In this document: piece after piece, positions 7,827-16,900 of the stretch
Numbering within the stretch: position 1 is the first letter of the stretch
Layout: each line of letters begins with the position of its first letter
Source: Mollicutes bacterium
GTDB lineage: Bacteria > Bacillota_I > Bacilli_A > Izemoplasmatales > Izemoplasmataceae
Length of the DNA stretch: 48,081 bases
Reading direction: 5' to 3'
Assembly: GCA_003554735.1 (NCBI GenBank)
Contig: PWHE01000006.1
Location: 1-48,081, forward strand
Program-made: the position numbers and the translations under genes
The notes under the pieces: model-generated
Database searches by the model: none
What the model was told of the DNA's origin: nothing
The model's input: the letters and a program-made list of their open reading frames with translations, nothing else

Positions 7827-9056
7827 ATGATCGACAGAATACTCGTCCGATACGGCGATCTGACACTCAAAGGAAGAAACAAGAAGTCCTTTATCAACAT
7901 CTGCCTGCAACGGATACGCGAACGCGTACCCGAAGGAAAAGTGAAATACATCAAAAGTCACAACCGGCTTTACATCATCTTGAACGGCGAGGATCCGGAT
8001 GCCGTCATCAGAGCGCTTGATACGGTTCCCGGCCTGGCCGGATACGCCAGAGTCATCCGGTGCGAGAAATCCATCGATTCGATTGTCGCCGCATCAGGGA
8101 AGCTGCTGAACCGTTTTAAAAAACCCCGTACCATGAAGGTTGAGACCAAACGGACCGACAAGTCCTTTCCGCTGACCAGCCAGGAGATTTCGATCAAAGT
8201 GGCTTCACTGGTGCTTTCCCACCACGAGAATTTGAGCGCCGATGTCCATCACCCGGACATCACACTGAACGTCGAAGTCCGCAAGGACGACGCCTATGTC
8301 TACGTCGATTTCACTCAAGGTCTGCGCGGCTTTCCCGTAGGCACCATGGGCAAAGGAATCACACTGCTCTCCGGTGGCATCGATTCACCGGTAGCGGCCT
8401 ATCTGGCGATGGTCAAGGGCATCGAGACCGACCTTTTGCATTTTGAAAGCACCCCGCTGACCAGCATCGAATCGTCCCAAAAAGTCATCGATCTCGCCAA
8501 AAAACTCTCGGCATACGGAATAAAACGTTCCATCCGTTTGCATATGGTTCCGTTTGTGGAACTTCATCAAACACTGCTTGAAATGGTCCCCGAACCGTAT
8601 CACATCACCATCATGCGTCGAATGATGATGCGTATCGCAGAACGTTTTGCAGAACAGGATCACACTCCCGTGCTCATCAACGGCGAATCCATCGGACAAG
8701 TTGCTTCACAGACGCTTGACAGCATGAAAGTCGCCGAAGCGGTGACCTCCCTTCCGGTCCTGAGACCGCTTGCCGTGATGGAAAAGAACGACATCTCCGC
8801 CATCGCGAGAAAGATTGGCACGTACAAGATATCCGTCCGACCGTTTGAAGATTGTTGCGCCATCTATGTCCCTTCAAGCCCGGTAACCCATCCACGTAAT
8901 TATTATGCGGAACGCTACGAGAGACTTTTCGATTATGAACCGCTCATTGAAACAGCGATCGCCAACATCAAAACACTGACCCTGTCCCCTGAAAGCGACA
9001 TCCAGCTCGATGTCGCCGGGCTGACGGTCCGTGAAGCACTTGAAACGGGGGAATGA
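7827..9056 (+). CDS. thiI: tRNA 4-thiouridine synthase ThiI
   Basis: ThiI adenylates and thiolates U8 of tRNA and in many bacteria donates sulfur for thiazole formation. The 409-residue protein has an N-terminal ferredoxin-like and THUMP region followed by the PP-loop ATP pyrophosphatase motif SGGIDS at 182-187. It has no C-terminal rhodanese domain, as in B. subtilis (about 400 residues) and unlike E. coli. A GTG at 7818 is in frame but is part of the GAGGTG Shine-Dalgarno; ATG 7827 with six-base spacing is chosen. No nifS-like partner is adjacent. Confidence 0.95.
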   Translation: MIDRILVRYGDLTLKGRNKKSFINICLQRIRERVPEGKVKYIKSHNRLYIILNGEDPDAVIRALDTVPGLAGYARVIRCEKSIDSIVAASGKLLNRFKKPRTMKVETKRTDKSFPLTSQEISIKVASLVLSHHENLSADVHHPDITLNVEVRKDDAYVYVDFTQGLRGFPVGTMGKGITLLSGGIDSPVAAYLAMVKGIETDLLHFESTPLTSIESSQKVIDLAKKLSAYGIKRSIRLHMVPFVELHQTLLEMVPEPYHITIMRRMMMRIAERFAEQDHTPVLINGESIGQVASQTLDSMKVAEAVTSLPVLRPLAVMEKNDISAIARKIGTYKISVRPFEDCCAIYVPSSPVTHPRNYYAERYERLFDYEPLIETAIANIKTLTLSPESDIQLDVAGLTVREALETGE

Positions 9057-9058
9057 TC

Positions 9059-9778
9059 ATGATCACCTCGACACAAAATGCGACCATCAAAGACGTCAAG
9101 AAACTTTTGATGAAGAAATACCGCCAAAAAGAGGGAAGGATGCTCATTGAAGGCAAGAATCTTCTTGATGCCGCCAAAGCGCACAATCTCCTCGAGTCGT
9201 CATTCCATCTCGAACCGCATCCCGACTATCCGAAGGGTACCGTGCTCAGCGACCATGTCATGAGGCATCTGACCAAGACCAAAACACCGCCCCGCGATGC
9301 GGGCGTCGCCAAAATACCCGCTTCACAAACTGCCGGTAAGCGCGTGCTCATTCTTGAGAACGTGCAAGACCCGGGCAATGTGGGGACGCTTCTGAGAAGC
9401 GCCCTGGCTTTCGGGTTCGACACTGTGGTGTTCGATGAAAGCGCCGACCCCTACGCCCAGAAAGTCATGAGAAGCACCCAAGGCGCTATTTTCTCGCTCA
9501 ACATCCTCTTTGATACCGTGCCGGGTTTCAAGTCCGCATATCCCGGCCATACGCTGGTAGGCGCTCATCTTGACCGTGACGCCAAAACGTATGAACTCCC
9601 CGCCGATCCGCTCGCCCTTGTGCTTGGCAATGAGGGCCACGGACTCAAAGACTCGACGATCCGCAGTCTGGATCGTACGGTCTATGTGCAAATCCAAAAC
9701 ATTGACTCACTCAATGTCGCCATCGCCGGAAGCATCATCATGCATGCTTTCAGCGGCGAAAAGCCTTTGTTCGGCTAA
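9059..9778 (+). CDS. SpoU/TrmH-family RNA 2'-O-methyltransferase
   Basis: SPOUT-class methyltransferase of rRNA or tRNA ribose. The 239-residue product has a short N-terminal substrate-binding domain, then the three knot motifs: ENVQDPGNVGTLLRSA, LVLGNEGHGL, and the NIDSLNVAIAGSI block. It resembles B. subtilis YsgA; the target nucleotide is not predictable. Two ATGs are possible; 9053 overlaps the thiI stop, but GGGGGA at 9046-9051 is better spaced to 9059, which also gives the usual start MITSxxN. Cotranscribed with thiI. Confidence 0.92.
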   Translation: MITSTQNATIKDVKKLLMKKYRQKEGRMLIEGKNLLDAAKAHNLLESSFHLEPHPDYPKGTVLSDHVMRHLTKTKTPPRDAGVAKIPASQTAGKRVLILENVQDPGNVGTLLRSALAFGFDTVVFDESADPYAQKVMRSTQGAIFSLNILFDTVPGFKSAYPGHTLVGAHLDRDAKTYELPADPLALVLGNEGHGLKDSTIRSLDRTVYVQIQNIDSLNVAIAGSIIMHAFSGEKPLFG

Positions 9779-9782
9779 GGGC

Positions 9783-9811
9783 TTGCATTATGCGCGCGCG
9801 TGTGATAGAAT
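9783..9811 (+). promoter_or_regulatory. rimP-nusA-infB operon promoter
   Basis: TTGCAT (9783-9788), 17 bp spacer, then extended -10 TGATAGAAT (9803-9811). Confidence 0.75.
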
Positions 9812-9817
9812 GTGCTT

Positions 9818-9860
9818 GCATATGGGTTAGAAGAGTGGGTCAAATCCCACTCTTTTTATG
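9818..9860 (+). ncRNA. rimP leader hairpin (attenuator-like)
   Basis: The short leader holds a perfect 8-bp hairpin AGAGTGGG / CCCACTCT (9832-9853, six-base loop) followed by TTTTTA, placed between the promoter and the rimP Shine-Dalgarno. This resembles the conserved rimP leader described in Bacillota as a putative transcription attenuator. Ligand or factor is unknown. Confidence 0.7.
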
Positions 9861-9878
9861 CCATAAGGAGGATATAGT

Positions 9879-10316
9879 ATGGACAAACTCAATGACATCA
9901 TCAAAACGGAAGTCGAAGCCATGGGCTTCTATTTGTACCAAACCAATTTTCACAGACGTGGCAAAGACTACGTTCTCGCCGTGGAAATCGATCACAAGGA
10001 ACCGATCAGCATCGATGATTGCGTCCGTGTCAGCGAGCGCCTGTCCGCTGTGCTCGACGAGAAGGACCCGATTGAACAGGCCTACATGCTCGAAGTGAGC
10101 AGCGCCGGTGCGGAGCATACGCTAAGAAACCGTGAGGAGATGCTTCGGGCGGTTGATAAGTTCATACACATACGGACCGGCGACCAGACGATTTATGAAG
10201 GTGTTCTTGTCAGTGTTGATGAGTCATCCCTCGAAATACTGGACAAAAAACAAAACAAGACAGTAGCAATACCATTCAACGATATCGAAAAAATCCGTCT
10301 TGCAGTGGATTTTTAG
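9879..10316 (+). CDS. rimP: Ribosome maturation factor RimP
   Basis: RimP helps mature the 30S subunit. The 145-residue product has the family features: an N-terminal alpha/beta domain with G-F-Y-L-Y, the hinge YMLEVSSAGAEHTL (SSPGxxRPL in most relatives), and a C-terminal Sm-like barrel ending FNDIEKIRL. AAGGAGG precedes ATG 9879. First gene of the rimP-nusA-rnpM-ylxQ-infB-rbfA operon, spaced nine bases from nusA. Confidence 0.95.
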   Translation: MDKLNDIIKTEVEAMGFYLYQTNFHRRGKDYVLAVEIDHKEPISIDDCVRVSERLSAVLDEKDPIEQAYMLEVSSAGAEHTLRNREEMLRAVDKFIHIRTGDQTIYEGVLVSVDESSLEILDKKQNKTVAIPFNDIEKIRLAVDF

Positions 10317-10325
10317 GAGGCAACC

Positions 10326-11432
10326 ATGAAAGCGAAAGATTTTTACAAAGCACTCGATGTGATCGTCCAAGAACGCGGCATCGACAAAGAGAAAGTACTG
10401 GAAGTATTGGAACGCGGCATGCTCAATGCTGTAAAAAAAGAATACGAGACATCCGACAACGCCCGCATCGAATTCATCGAGGACAAAGACGAAATCAAGG
10501 TTGTTGCGGATTATCTTGTGGTCAAAGAACCATCCGACAGCACGGAAATCTCGTTGGAAGAAGCGCGTGAAGAGAAAAAATCCGTCAAAATCGGCGATGT
10601 GATCAGCCGTGACATCACGCCGAAGAACTTCGGCAGGATTGCCGCGGTCAGCGCCAAACAGATTCTCACCCAGGGACTCAAGCAACTCGAAAGAGAAAAA
10701 ACCTACGAGATTTTCAAAGATAAAGAAAACGAGATGGTGACCGGAGAAATCGTCGGATTGAACAAGGACTTTGTGACCCTGGACCTTTCCCACAACCTTG
10801 AAACCTCGCTGCCCAGAAAAGAATTGCTCCGCAGTGACGAGGTTCGCATCGGTGCCAAACTCAAAGTGTACATCACAAAAGTCGAACTTACGACCAAAGG
10901 GCCCAAAGTGTTCGTCAGCCGCACGGACCGGAATCTTGTCAAGCGCCTGATCGAACAAGTCGTCCCCGAGATCATGGACGGCACGGTTGAAATCATGGGC
11001 CTTGCCCGCGATGCGGGATCACGCAGCAAGATTGCGGTGTATTCCCACGATGAGAACGTCGATCCCGTAGGCGCCTGCCTGGGGCGTGAATCAAACCGCA
11101 AAAAGGAAGTCGAAGAAGCCCTTCAAGGCGAACGCATCAGCTTCTATCGCTGGAGCGACGACCCCTATGAGCTTATTCAAGATGCCCTTGCGCCAGCGTC
11201 TGTCGTGGCCATCAACCCTGATAAAAAAGACAAGACCGCGACCGTGATCGTCGAAGACCAAGATTTCACGGGTGCCATCGGATCGAAAGGCCAGAATGTT
11301 CGTTTGGCGGCTCAGTCAAGCGGTTGGAAAATCGATATCAAATCCGTCTCCGACGCCGAGGAACTCGGCATCAACTACACACCGCTCGAAGAGATGGAAG
11401 AGGATAGTGATACGGATGAGCAAGACGCGTAA
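10326..11432 (+). CDS. nusA: Transcription termination/antitermination factor NusA
   Basis: Binds RNA polymerase and nascent RNA to modulate pausing, termination and antitermination. The 368-residue product shows the N-terminal polymerase-binding domain, the S1 domain (near 130-200, with EIVGLNKDFVTLDL), and two KH domains (SRTDRNLVKRL through IGSKGQNVRLAAQ). It ends soon after KH2, as in B. subtilis, without the acidic repeats of E. coli NusA. An AGGAGG lies over the rimP stop. Confidence 0.97.
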   Translation: MKAKDFYKALDVIVQERGIDKEKVLEVLERGMLNAVKKEYETSDNARIEFIEDKDEIKVVADYLVVKEPSDSTEISLEEAREEKKSVKIGDVISRDITPKNFGRIAAVSAKQILTQGLKQLEREKTYEIFKDKENEMVTGEIVGLNKDFVTLDLSHNLETSLPRKELLRSDEVRIGAKLKVYITKVELTTKGPKVFVSRTDRNLVKRLIEQVVPEIMDGTVEIMGLARDAGSRSKIAVYSHDENVDPVGACLGRESNRKKEVEEALQGERISFYRWSDDPYELIQDALAPASVVAINPDKKDKTATVIVEDQDFTGAIGSKGQNVRLAAQSSGWKIDIKSVSDAEELGINYTPLEEMEEDSDTDEQDA

Positions 11433-11685
11433 AACGCCACTCAGAAAATGCATTGTCACCGGTGAGCAGCACGACAAGCGCGAACTGATGCGAGTCGTGC
11501 GAAACAAAGAAGGCATCGTCAGTGTGGATCCTACGGGCAAAGCGCACGGACGGGGTGCCTACCTCAAACTTGACAAGACCGTCATCAATAAAGCCCGGAA
11601 GAAAAATCTCATCGCCAAGCATTTCGGCGTGAGTGTCGAACCGGAAATCTACGATCAGCTCGAGGCGCTCATCAACAATGAGTGA
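11416..11685 (+). CDS. rnpM: RNase P modulator RnpM (YlxR)
   Basis: YlxR-family RNA-binding protein, shown in Bacillus to bind and inhibit RNase P RNA. The 89-residue product has the signature R-K-C-I-V-T-G near the N-terminus and the basic G-R-G-A-Y strand. ATG 11416 overlaps the last 17 bases of nusA, indicating coupled translation; the longer frame upstream lies wholly inside nusA. Confidence 0.92.
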   Translation: MSKTRKTPLRKCIVTGEQHDKRELMRVVRNKEGIVSVDPTGKAHGRGAYLKLDKTVINKARKKNLIAKHFGVSVEPEIYDQLEALINNE

Positions 11686-11962
11686 TCCCCTTTCCCTGCT
11701 CGGCCTGGCAATGCGTAAAGGGGACACCGTATTCGGTGTAAAACAGGTCATCGAACATATCCAGAAAACCCGTCGCACCATCGTCTTCCTTGCAAAAGAT
11801 ACTGGAGACAACACAGCCAAAAAGATTCGCGACAAATGCAACACCTACAACATCACACTCTACGATACGTATACCTCGGATCAACTGTCTGATGCCATCG
11901 GCAAGGAAAACGTCAAAGTCATAGCACTCAAGGATTCCAGCCTACTGAATGCATTCAAATGA
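11678..11962 (+). CDS. ylxQ: L7Ae-family ribosomal protein-like YlxQ
   Basis: Small (94-residue) L7Ae/L30e-fold RNA-binding protein; the family binds K-turn RNAs. The pattern LLGLAMRKGDTVFGVKQV and the F-L-A-K-D-T-G-D-N-T strand-loop are typical of YlxQ between rnpM and infB. ATG 11678 overlaps the rnpM stop by eight bases. Confidence 0.9.
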   Translation: MSDPLSLLGLAMRKGDTVFGVKQVIEHIQKTRRTIVFLAKDTGDNTAKKIRDKCNTYNITLYDTYTSDQLSDAIGKENVKVIALKDSSLLNAFK

Positions 11963-11988
11963 CCAAACAATAGAAAGAGGTGGTTTAT

Positions 11989-13788
11989 ATGGCGAGAAAA
12001 CGTCAGAAACCAAACAAACCCAAAGCAAAACCACAAACCCCGTCTGTCGTCTATTACAAGCCGGACATGACGGTTAATGAACTGGCCGAAGCCCTGAAGA
12101 AACCGACCAATGAAATCATCAAAAAAGCGATGACGCTCGGCATCATGGCTTCGCAGAATCAAGCCCTCGACCGTGAAACCGTCGAACTGATCGCCATGGA
12201 ATACGAGGCCAGCGTCGAAGACGAAGTCATCACCGACAAGACACGTTTTGAAGAAATGAAATCGGAAGATGACGAAAAAGATCTCCAACACCGCCCACCG
12301 GTCGTTACCATCATGGGTCATGTCGATCATGGAAAAACCACATTGCTCGACACGCTTCGAAACGCTCGCGTCACCGAAGGCGAAGCGGGCGGCATCACTC
12401 AGCATATCGGAGCCTACCAATACGTCAAGAACAACAAGGCGATCACCTTCATCGACACACCGGGTCACGCGGCCTTTACTGAAATGCGCGCCCGTGGCGC
12501 CACCGTCACCGATATCACGGTCCTGGTTGTCGCTGCGGATGATGGCGTCATGCCACAGACGCGTGAAGCGATCGACCATGCCAAAGCCGCCGGTGTTCCC
12601 ATCATCGTTGCCGTCAACAAGATGGACATGCCCGGTGCCAATCCGGACAAAGTGAAACAGGAACTCGCCGAATTCAACCTGCTCAGCGAAGAGTGGGGCG
12701 GGGACACCATATTTGTCGAAATATCCGCCCTCAAAGGGGAGAATCTCGAGGAACTCATCGAGATGATCTTGCTTACTGCGGAAATGGAAGAGTTTAAAGC
12801 CAATCCGAACCGTCTCGCCGAAGGAACCGTCATCGAAAGCGAACTTGACAAAGGGCGGGGACCGGTCGCGACATTGCTCGTTCAAAACGGAACGCTCAAT
12901 GTCGGCGATCCGCTTGTCGTTGGCGACACATACGGTCGTGTCCGTGCGATGACCGACGATTTCGGTCGTAACGTCGAACACGCAGCTCCATCCAAAGCGG
13001 TCGAAATCATCGGTCTCAACGATGTGCCTCAGGCCGGCGATCCTTTCAAAGTCTTCTCCGATGACAAAGAAGCGCGCCAGATCAGTGAAGAAAGGGCGCA
13101 CCGCACATGGAAAGAAGAACGCGGTGTTTCCAAGGCGATGAGCCTCGACGAACTCTTTGAGAACATGAACGAAGGCGATACCAAAATCCTTCCGATCATC
13201 GTCAAAGCCGATACCCACGGTTCCGTCGAAGCGGTCAAGGGTAGCCTTGAAAACATTGACGTCGACGGTGCCCGTGTCGAAGTGGTCCGTTCAAGTGTCG
13301 GGACCATCACCGAAACCGATGTCACCCTTGCGCTAGCCAGTGGTGCCATCATCATCGGATTCAACGTCCGCCCCATGGCTGCGGTGCGTGAAACCGCCCG
13401 CAACAAAGGCGTGGAGATCCGTCTTTACAACATCATCTATAAAGCGATCGACGACATTGAAAACGCCATGAAAGGCTTGCTCGATCCGGAATTCAAAGAA
13501 GTCGTCACCGGACAGGCCGAAGTCAGGGAGACGTTCAAGATTTCCCGCATCGGCACCATCGGTGGTTGCTATGTGACCGACGGACATATCGAACGCGACG
13601 CGTTGGTACGCGTGCTGCGTGACGGTGTGGTCGTCTACGAAGGCAAACTGGCCAGTCTGAAACGTTTCAAAGACGATGTCAAGTCCGTTCGACAAGGATT
13701 TGAGTGCGGAATTCAGATCGAAAACTTCAACGACATCAAAGAAGGCGATATCATCGAAGCCTCAACCATGAAGGAGATTGAACGATAA
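11989..13788 (+). CDS. infB: Translation initiation factor IF-2
   Basis: GTPase that brings fMet-tRNA to the 30S subunit. The 599-residue product has a compact N-terminal IF2N domain, then the G domain ([12 protein letters not shown] with P-loop, DTPGH, NKMD), and domains II to IV. It lacks the long charged N-terminal extension seen in many bacteria, so it is a short IF-2 as in mollicutes. AGAGGTGG at 11976-11983 supports ATG 11989; the in-frame GTG at 11980 is inside that Shine-Dalgarno. Confidence 0.97.
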   Translation: MARKRQKPNKPKAKPQTPSVVYYKPDMTVNELAEALKKPTNEIIKKAMTLGIMASQNQALDRETVELIAMEYEASVEDEVITDKTRFEEMKSEDDEKDLQHRPPVVTIMGHVDHGKTTLLDTLRNARVTEGEAGGITQHIGAYQYVKNNKAITFIDTPGHAAFTEMRARGATVTDITVLVVAADDGVMPQTREAIDHAKAAGVPIIVAVNKMDMPGANPDKVKQELAEFNLLSEEWGGDTIFVEISALKGENLEELIEMILLTAEMEEFKANPNRLAEGTVIESELDKGRGPVATLLVQNGTLNVGDPLVVGDTYGRVRAMTDDFGRNVEHAAPSKAVEIIGLNDVPQAGDPFKVFSDDKEARQISEERAHRTWKEERGVSKAMSLDELFENMNEGDTKILPIIVKADTHGSVEAVKGSLENIDVDGARVEVVRSSVGTITETDVTLALASGAIIIGFNVRPMAAVRETARNKGVEIRLYNIIYKAIDDIENAMKGLLDPEFKEVVTGQAEVRETFKISRIGTIGGCYVTDGHIERDALVRVLRDGVVVYEGKLASLKRFKDDVKSVRQGFECGIQIENFNDIKEGDIIEASTMKEIER

Positions 13789-14150
13789 TGCCGAACATTG
13801 AAAGACTCGAAAGCGACATCGAACGTGCTCTGATGAGCATTTTCCGAAAAGAGATCAAACATCCCGACATACAGTTCATAACCATCACGAACGTCGACCT
13901 TACCAACGACCTTTCCTATCTGACCATTCATTACACGACACTGGACGATGAACAGGAGAAACGCGATGCGACGCAGCAAGCGCTTGAACAAAGCAACAAG
14001 TTCATCCGCACCGCGCTCGCACAGAAAGTCAAGATGCGCAAAATGCCCCAACTGCGTTTCAAGTACGATACCACACTGGAACACGCCAACCGCATCGAAC
14101 GCGGTCTGAAAGAAGTCATGGACAAAAACAATAAGAACAACGACGAATAA
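13788..14150 (+). CDS. rbfA: Ribosome-binding factor A
   Basis: KH-fold factor acting on 16S rRNA during late 30S maturation and in the cold. The 120-residue product has I-x-x-A-L-M-S-I at the N-terminus, the ITNVDLTNDLSYLTI strands and the R-x-x-P-x-L-x-F-K-Y-D-T signature. Its ATG shares one base with the infB stop, so the two are translationally coupled. It closes the operon. Confidence 0.95.
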   Translation: MPNIERLESDIERALMSIFRKEIKHPDIQFITITNVDLTNDLSYLTIHYTTLDDEQEKRDATQQALEQSNKFIRTALAQKVKMRKMPQLRFKYDTTLEHANRIERGLKEVMDKNNKNNDE

Positions 14151-14176
14151 AAGCGATGGTTCATCGCTTTTATTTC
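14149..14176 (+). terminator. hairpin between rbfA and uvrC
   Basis: A 10-bp stem (AAAAGCGATG / CATCGCTTTT) with a three-base loop ends in TTTTATTT. The T tract is interrupted, so termination may be partial. Confidence 0.7.
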
Positions 14177-14193
14177 TATGAGGAGCGATCAGG

Positions 14194-15963
14194 ATGCTCA
14201 AAGATAAACTGAATGATGTTCCCACCAAACCGGGGTCCTATCAGATGCTGGACCAAAACGGAAACATCATATACGTCGGAAAGGCGAAAAGTCTGCGCAA
14301 CCGTCTGCGGAGTTACTTTACAGGGTCTCATGACTACAAGACGACCAAGATGGTCCGCCAGATCCACGATTTCAACTACATTGTCACCAATACGGAACTC
14401 GAAGCGCTCATCCTCGAGATCGACCTCATCAAAAAACATCAACCCCGCTATAACATCCTTCTCACCGACGACAAGACCTATCCCTATATCGAGATCACCC
14501 GTGAAAAACATCCGAAAATGGTCGTCACCCGGAAGGTTCGAAAGAAACACAACTATCTCTTCGGGCCCTACCCCAACGTCAAGGCGGCCCGTGAGACGCT
14601 CAAGGTCCTGAACAAACTCTACCCTCTAAGGAAATGTCAGACCCTTCCCGATGAACCGTGCCTTTATTATTATCTGGACCAGTGCATGGCACCGTGCATC
14701 AACAAGGTCGATCCATCTAGGTACAAAGAAATCGAGAAAGAAATCAGCGACTTCCTCAAAGGCAACACGTCCAAAGTGACCAGCGAACTCAAAGCGAAGA
14801 TGTACACCGCAAGTGAAAAACTCGAATTTGAAAAGGCTCAGGAATACAAATCCATGATCGATGCCATCGAAACCACGGCCAAAAGCGACCAGGCCGTCAA
14901 CCTGCGCGACCTCAAGGACCGCGACATCATCGGCGTTGATTATGACGCCACCCACGTGGCGATCACCATCCTTTTCATCCGCAACGGCAAGATCGCGGCC
15001 AGTGAAAAACGCATCATGGACTACTATCTCGACCACGAGAAGACCGCTTTTGATTTTCTCGGACAATTCTACAAAAACACCCCGTTGCCCGGTGAACTCT
15101 TTGTTCCCGCCGCCCTGAACAAGGACATGCTCGAAGAATACCTCGGCGTGGACGTTCTCACCCCTCAACGCGGCGTGAAACGGAAACTTCTCGACCTTGC
15201 GGTCAAAAATGCCGGAGACATGCTCAAAACGGAGAAAGCATCCGTCGAACAGGAACGCAAAAAAACCTTCGGCGTCCTTGATGAACTCGCGGAAATGCTT
15301 TCCATTCCCACCCCTTATCACATTGAGGCGTTCGATAACTCCCACACCTTCGGCGAATACCCGGTTAGCTCAATGGTCGTTTTCAAGAACGCCAGACCTT
15401 CCAAAAAGGACTACCGCAAATACCGCTTGCAGGAAAGCGCCCGTCAGTCCGGCGATACCGACCAAATGCGCGAAGTGCTTTATCGCAGGTATCGTCGCGT
15501 CCTTATGGACGACCTCAAACGTCCCGACCTTATCTTCGTCGACGGCGGCATCCATCAGCTCAACGCCGCGAAAGCTGTCATTCGCGAACTTGAATTGAAC
15601 ATTCCGATCGCAGGACTCGTCAAATCGAAAGACCACAAGACCCACCATCTGTTGGATGAAGATTCCAACACGTTCGAACTCGAAAAGACGAGCGAACTCT
15701 TCCGATTCCTGAGTTTTGTCCAAGAAGAAGCCCACCGCTTCGCGGTCACCTTCCACAAGGACCTTCGCGAAAAAGGGGTCTATGAAAGCGTGCTTGACAG
15801 GATTCCGGGTGTCGGTGCAAAGACGCGCAAGAAACTGTTGCGTGAGTTCAAGACCATCGAGAACATCAGAAACGCTTCCAACCAGGCGCTTCGTGACCTC
15901 AATATCAATCAAAAGACCATCAACGCCATCAAGGAGACATTGAATGGCGAAAACGACAGGTGA
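14194..15963 (+). CDS. uvrC: Excinuclease ABC subunit C
   Basis: Endonuclease of nucleotide excision repair that makes both incisions around damage bound by UvrAB. The 589-residue product has the N-terminal GIY-YIG nuclease domain (KPGSYQM, IIYVGKAKSLRNRL), a UVR segment near residue 205-235 (EKLEFEKAQEYKSMI), the RNase H-like C-terminal nuclease (FDNSH, FVDGGIHQ) and a terminal helix-hairpin-helix pair (IPGVGAKTRKKLL). GAGGAG precedes ATG 14194. Confidence 0.97.
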   Translation: MLKDKLNDVPTKPGSYQMLDQNGNIIYVGKAKSLRNRLRSYFTGSHDYKTTKMVRQIHDFNYIVTNTELEALILEIDLIKKHQPRYNILLTDDKTYPYIEITREKHPKMVVTRKVRKKHNYLFGPYPNVKAARETLKVLNKLYPLRKCQTLPDEPCLYYYLDQCMAPCINKVDPSRYKEIEKEISDFLKGNTSKVTSELKAKMYTASEKLEFEKAQEYKSMIDAIETTAKSDQAVNLRDLKDRDIIGVDYDATHVAITILFIRNGKIAASEKRIMDYYLDHEKTAFDFLGQFYKNTPLPGELFVPAALNKDMLEEYLGVDVLTPQRGVKRKLLDLAVKNAGDMLKTEKASVEQERKKTFGVLDELAEMLSIPTPYHIEAFDNSHTFGEYPVSSMVVFKNARPSKKDYRKYRLQESARQSGDTDQMREVLYRRYRRVLMDDLKRPDLIFVDGGIHQLNAAKAVIRELELNIPIAGLVKSKDHKTHHLLDEDSNTFELEKTSELFRFLSFVQEEAHRFAVTFHKDLREKGVYESVLDRIPGVGAKTRKKLLREFKTIENIRNASNQALRDLNINQKTINAIKETLNGENDR

Positions 15964-15968
15964 TACCC

Positions 15969-16808
15969 ATGCGTATTCAAGGAACCATCATCGCCCACGA
16001 CAGCAACGAACGAACCATACAAATCGATTACAGAAAACGCCGTCACACCATCTATTTTCAAAGGGCGACCTATAACAAATACCACCGTTTTCTGGACAAC
16101 GGATTCCATATCGCCCTCGATGCGAAGATCATCGCGAAAAAGCGGGGCAAACAGCTGACCGCGACGCACGTGCTTAAAATCAGCAAACCGCGCCCCTATG
16201 GAACCAAAACGCTTTATTCGTTCGCCTCGATGCGGGATGAGACTCGCAAATTCATCAATTCACTCGACACCAAGCTGTTTCTCGACTTCGAGATGAGCAT
16301 GCACCCCTATAAGAAAAACCCTCGTTTCACCCAGGAGATCATCCAGGCCGGCTACATTCTCGAAGACAGGGAAGGAAACATCATAAAGGAATACAGCGCC
16401 TACATCAAACCTACCCGACATAAAACTCTTTCCAGACGGACGACCAAATTTCTCGATCTCACCCAGGAAGATGTCGATCAGGGCATCGGTTTCCTGACGT
16501 TTTACAATGAGTTCAAAACATTGCTTGAAACCTACCGTCCCGCGATTATCGTCTGGGGCAAAAACGACCATCTCGCGCTCAAAGATTCCTACAAAGTCAA
16601 CAAGGTGCGCTCTCTTGGCAGACTGACCCGGTTCGTCAATCTGCTCAAGCTTCACAAAAACGTCTTCAACTATAAAGACGACATCGGCCTGAAAACCGCC
16701 TATGAGATGTATGGCAACAACCTGAAAACCCAAAGGCACGACGCACTCGAGGACGCCTACATGACCAAACGTGTGTTCGATGGGTTCAAAGCCAGCCTCA
16801 ACCGATAA
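15969..16808 (+). CDS. DEDDh 3'-5' exonuclease with an added N-terminal domain
   Basis: The 279-residue protein carries the three exonuclease motifs of the DnaQ/RNase T superfamily: F-L-D-F-E (ExoI, near residue 100), VWGKNDHLALK (ExoII, near 200) and HDALEDAY (ExoIII, near 260), so it should be active on single-stranded nucleic acid ends. About 80 basic, strand-rich residues precede the nuclease; I do not recognise this domain. KapD-type exonucleases are the nearest analogy for the catalytic part. It follows uvrC by five bases with AGGTGAT near the uvrC stop, so cotranscription is likely and a repair role possible. The in-frame GTG at 15960 belongs to the Shine-Dalgarno. Confidence 0.85.
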   Translation: MRIQGTIIAHDSNERTIQIDYRKRRHTIYFQRATYNKYHRFLDNGFHIALDAKIIAKKRGKQLTATHVLKISKPRPYGTKTLYSFASMRDETRKFINSLDTKLFLDFEMSMHPYKKNPRFTQEIIQAGYILEDREGNIIKEYSAYIKPTRHKTLSRRTTKFLDLTQEDVDQGIGFLTFYNEFKTLLETYRPAIIVWGKNDHLALKDSYKVNKVRSLGRLTRFVNLLKLHKNVFNYKDDIGLKTAYEMYGNNLKTQRHDALEDAYMTKRVFDGFKASLNR

Positions 16809-16810
16809 GA

Positions 16811-16833
16811 AAACGCCGTTTCGGCGTTTTTTT
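16811..16833 (+). terminator. terminator after the uvrC unit
   Basis: AAACGCCG / CGGCGTTT stem with a TTT loop, followed by a T run. Confidence 0.9.
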
Positions 16834-16864
16834 ATTTGACCCTCCTCATATCGTTTTAAATTCA

Positions 16865-16873
16865 TGCTATAAT
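16865..16873 (+). promoter_or_regulatory. extended -10 promoter of the galactokinase-like gene
   Basis: TGCTATAAT is a perfect extended -10 28 bases before the start codon. A TTGACC at 16836-16841 is too far (26 bp) to be its -35. Confidence 0.65.
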
Positions 16874-16900
16874 ATAGGTGATACACAAGGGGGAATAACC

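Noticed and set aside
11881-13218. A 445-codon open frame on the minus strand opposite infB (others oppose tkt, priA, glmL, leuS)
   Set aside because: These are shadows of strongly biased codons in real genes. The predicted proteins are rich in Phe, Asp, Val and His with no family features.
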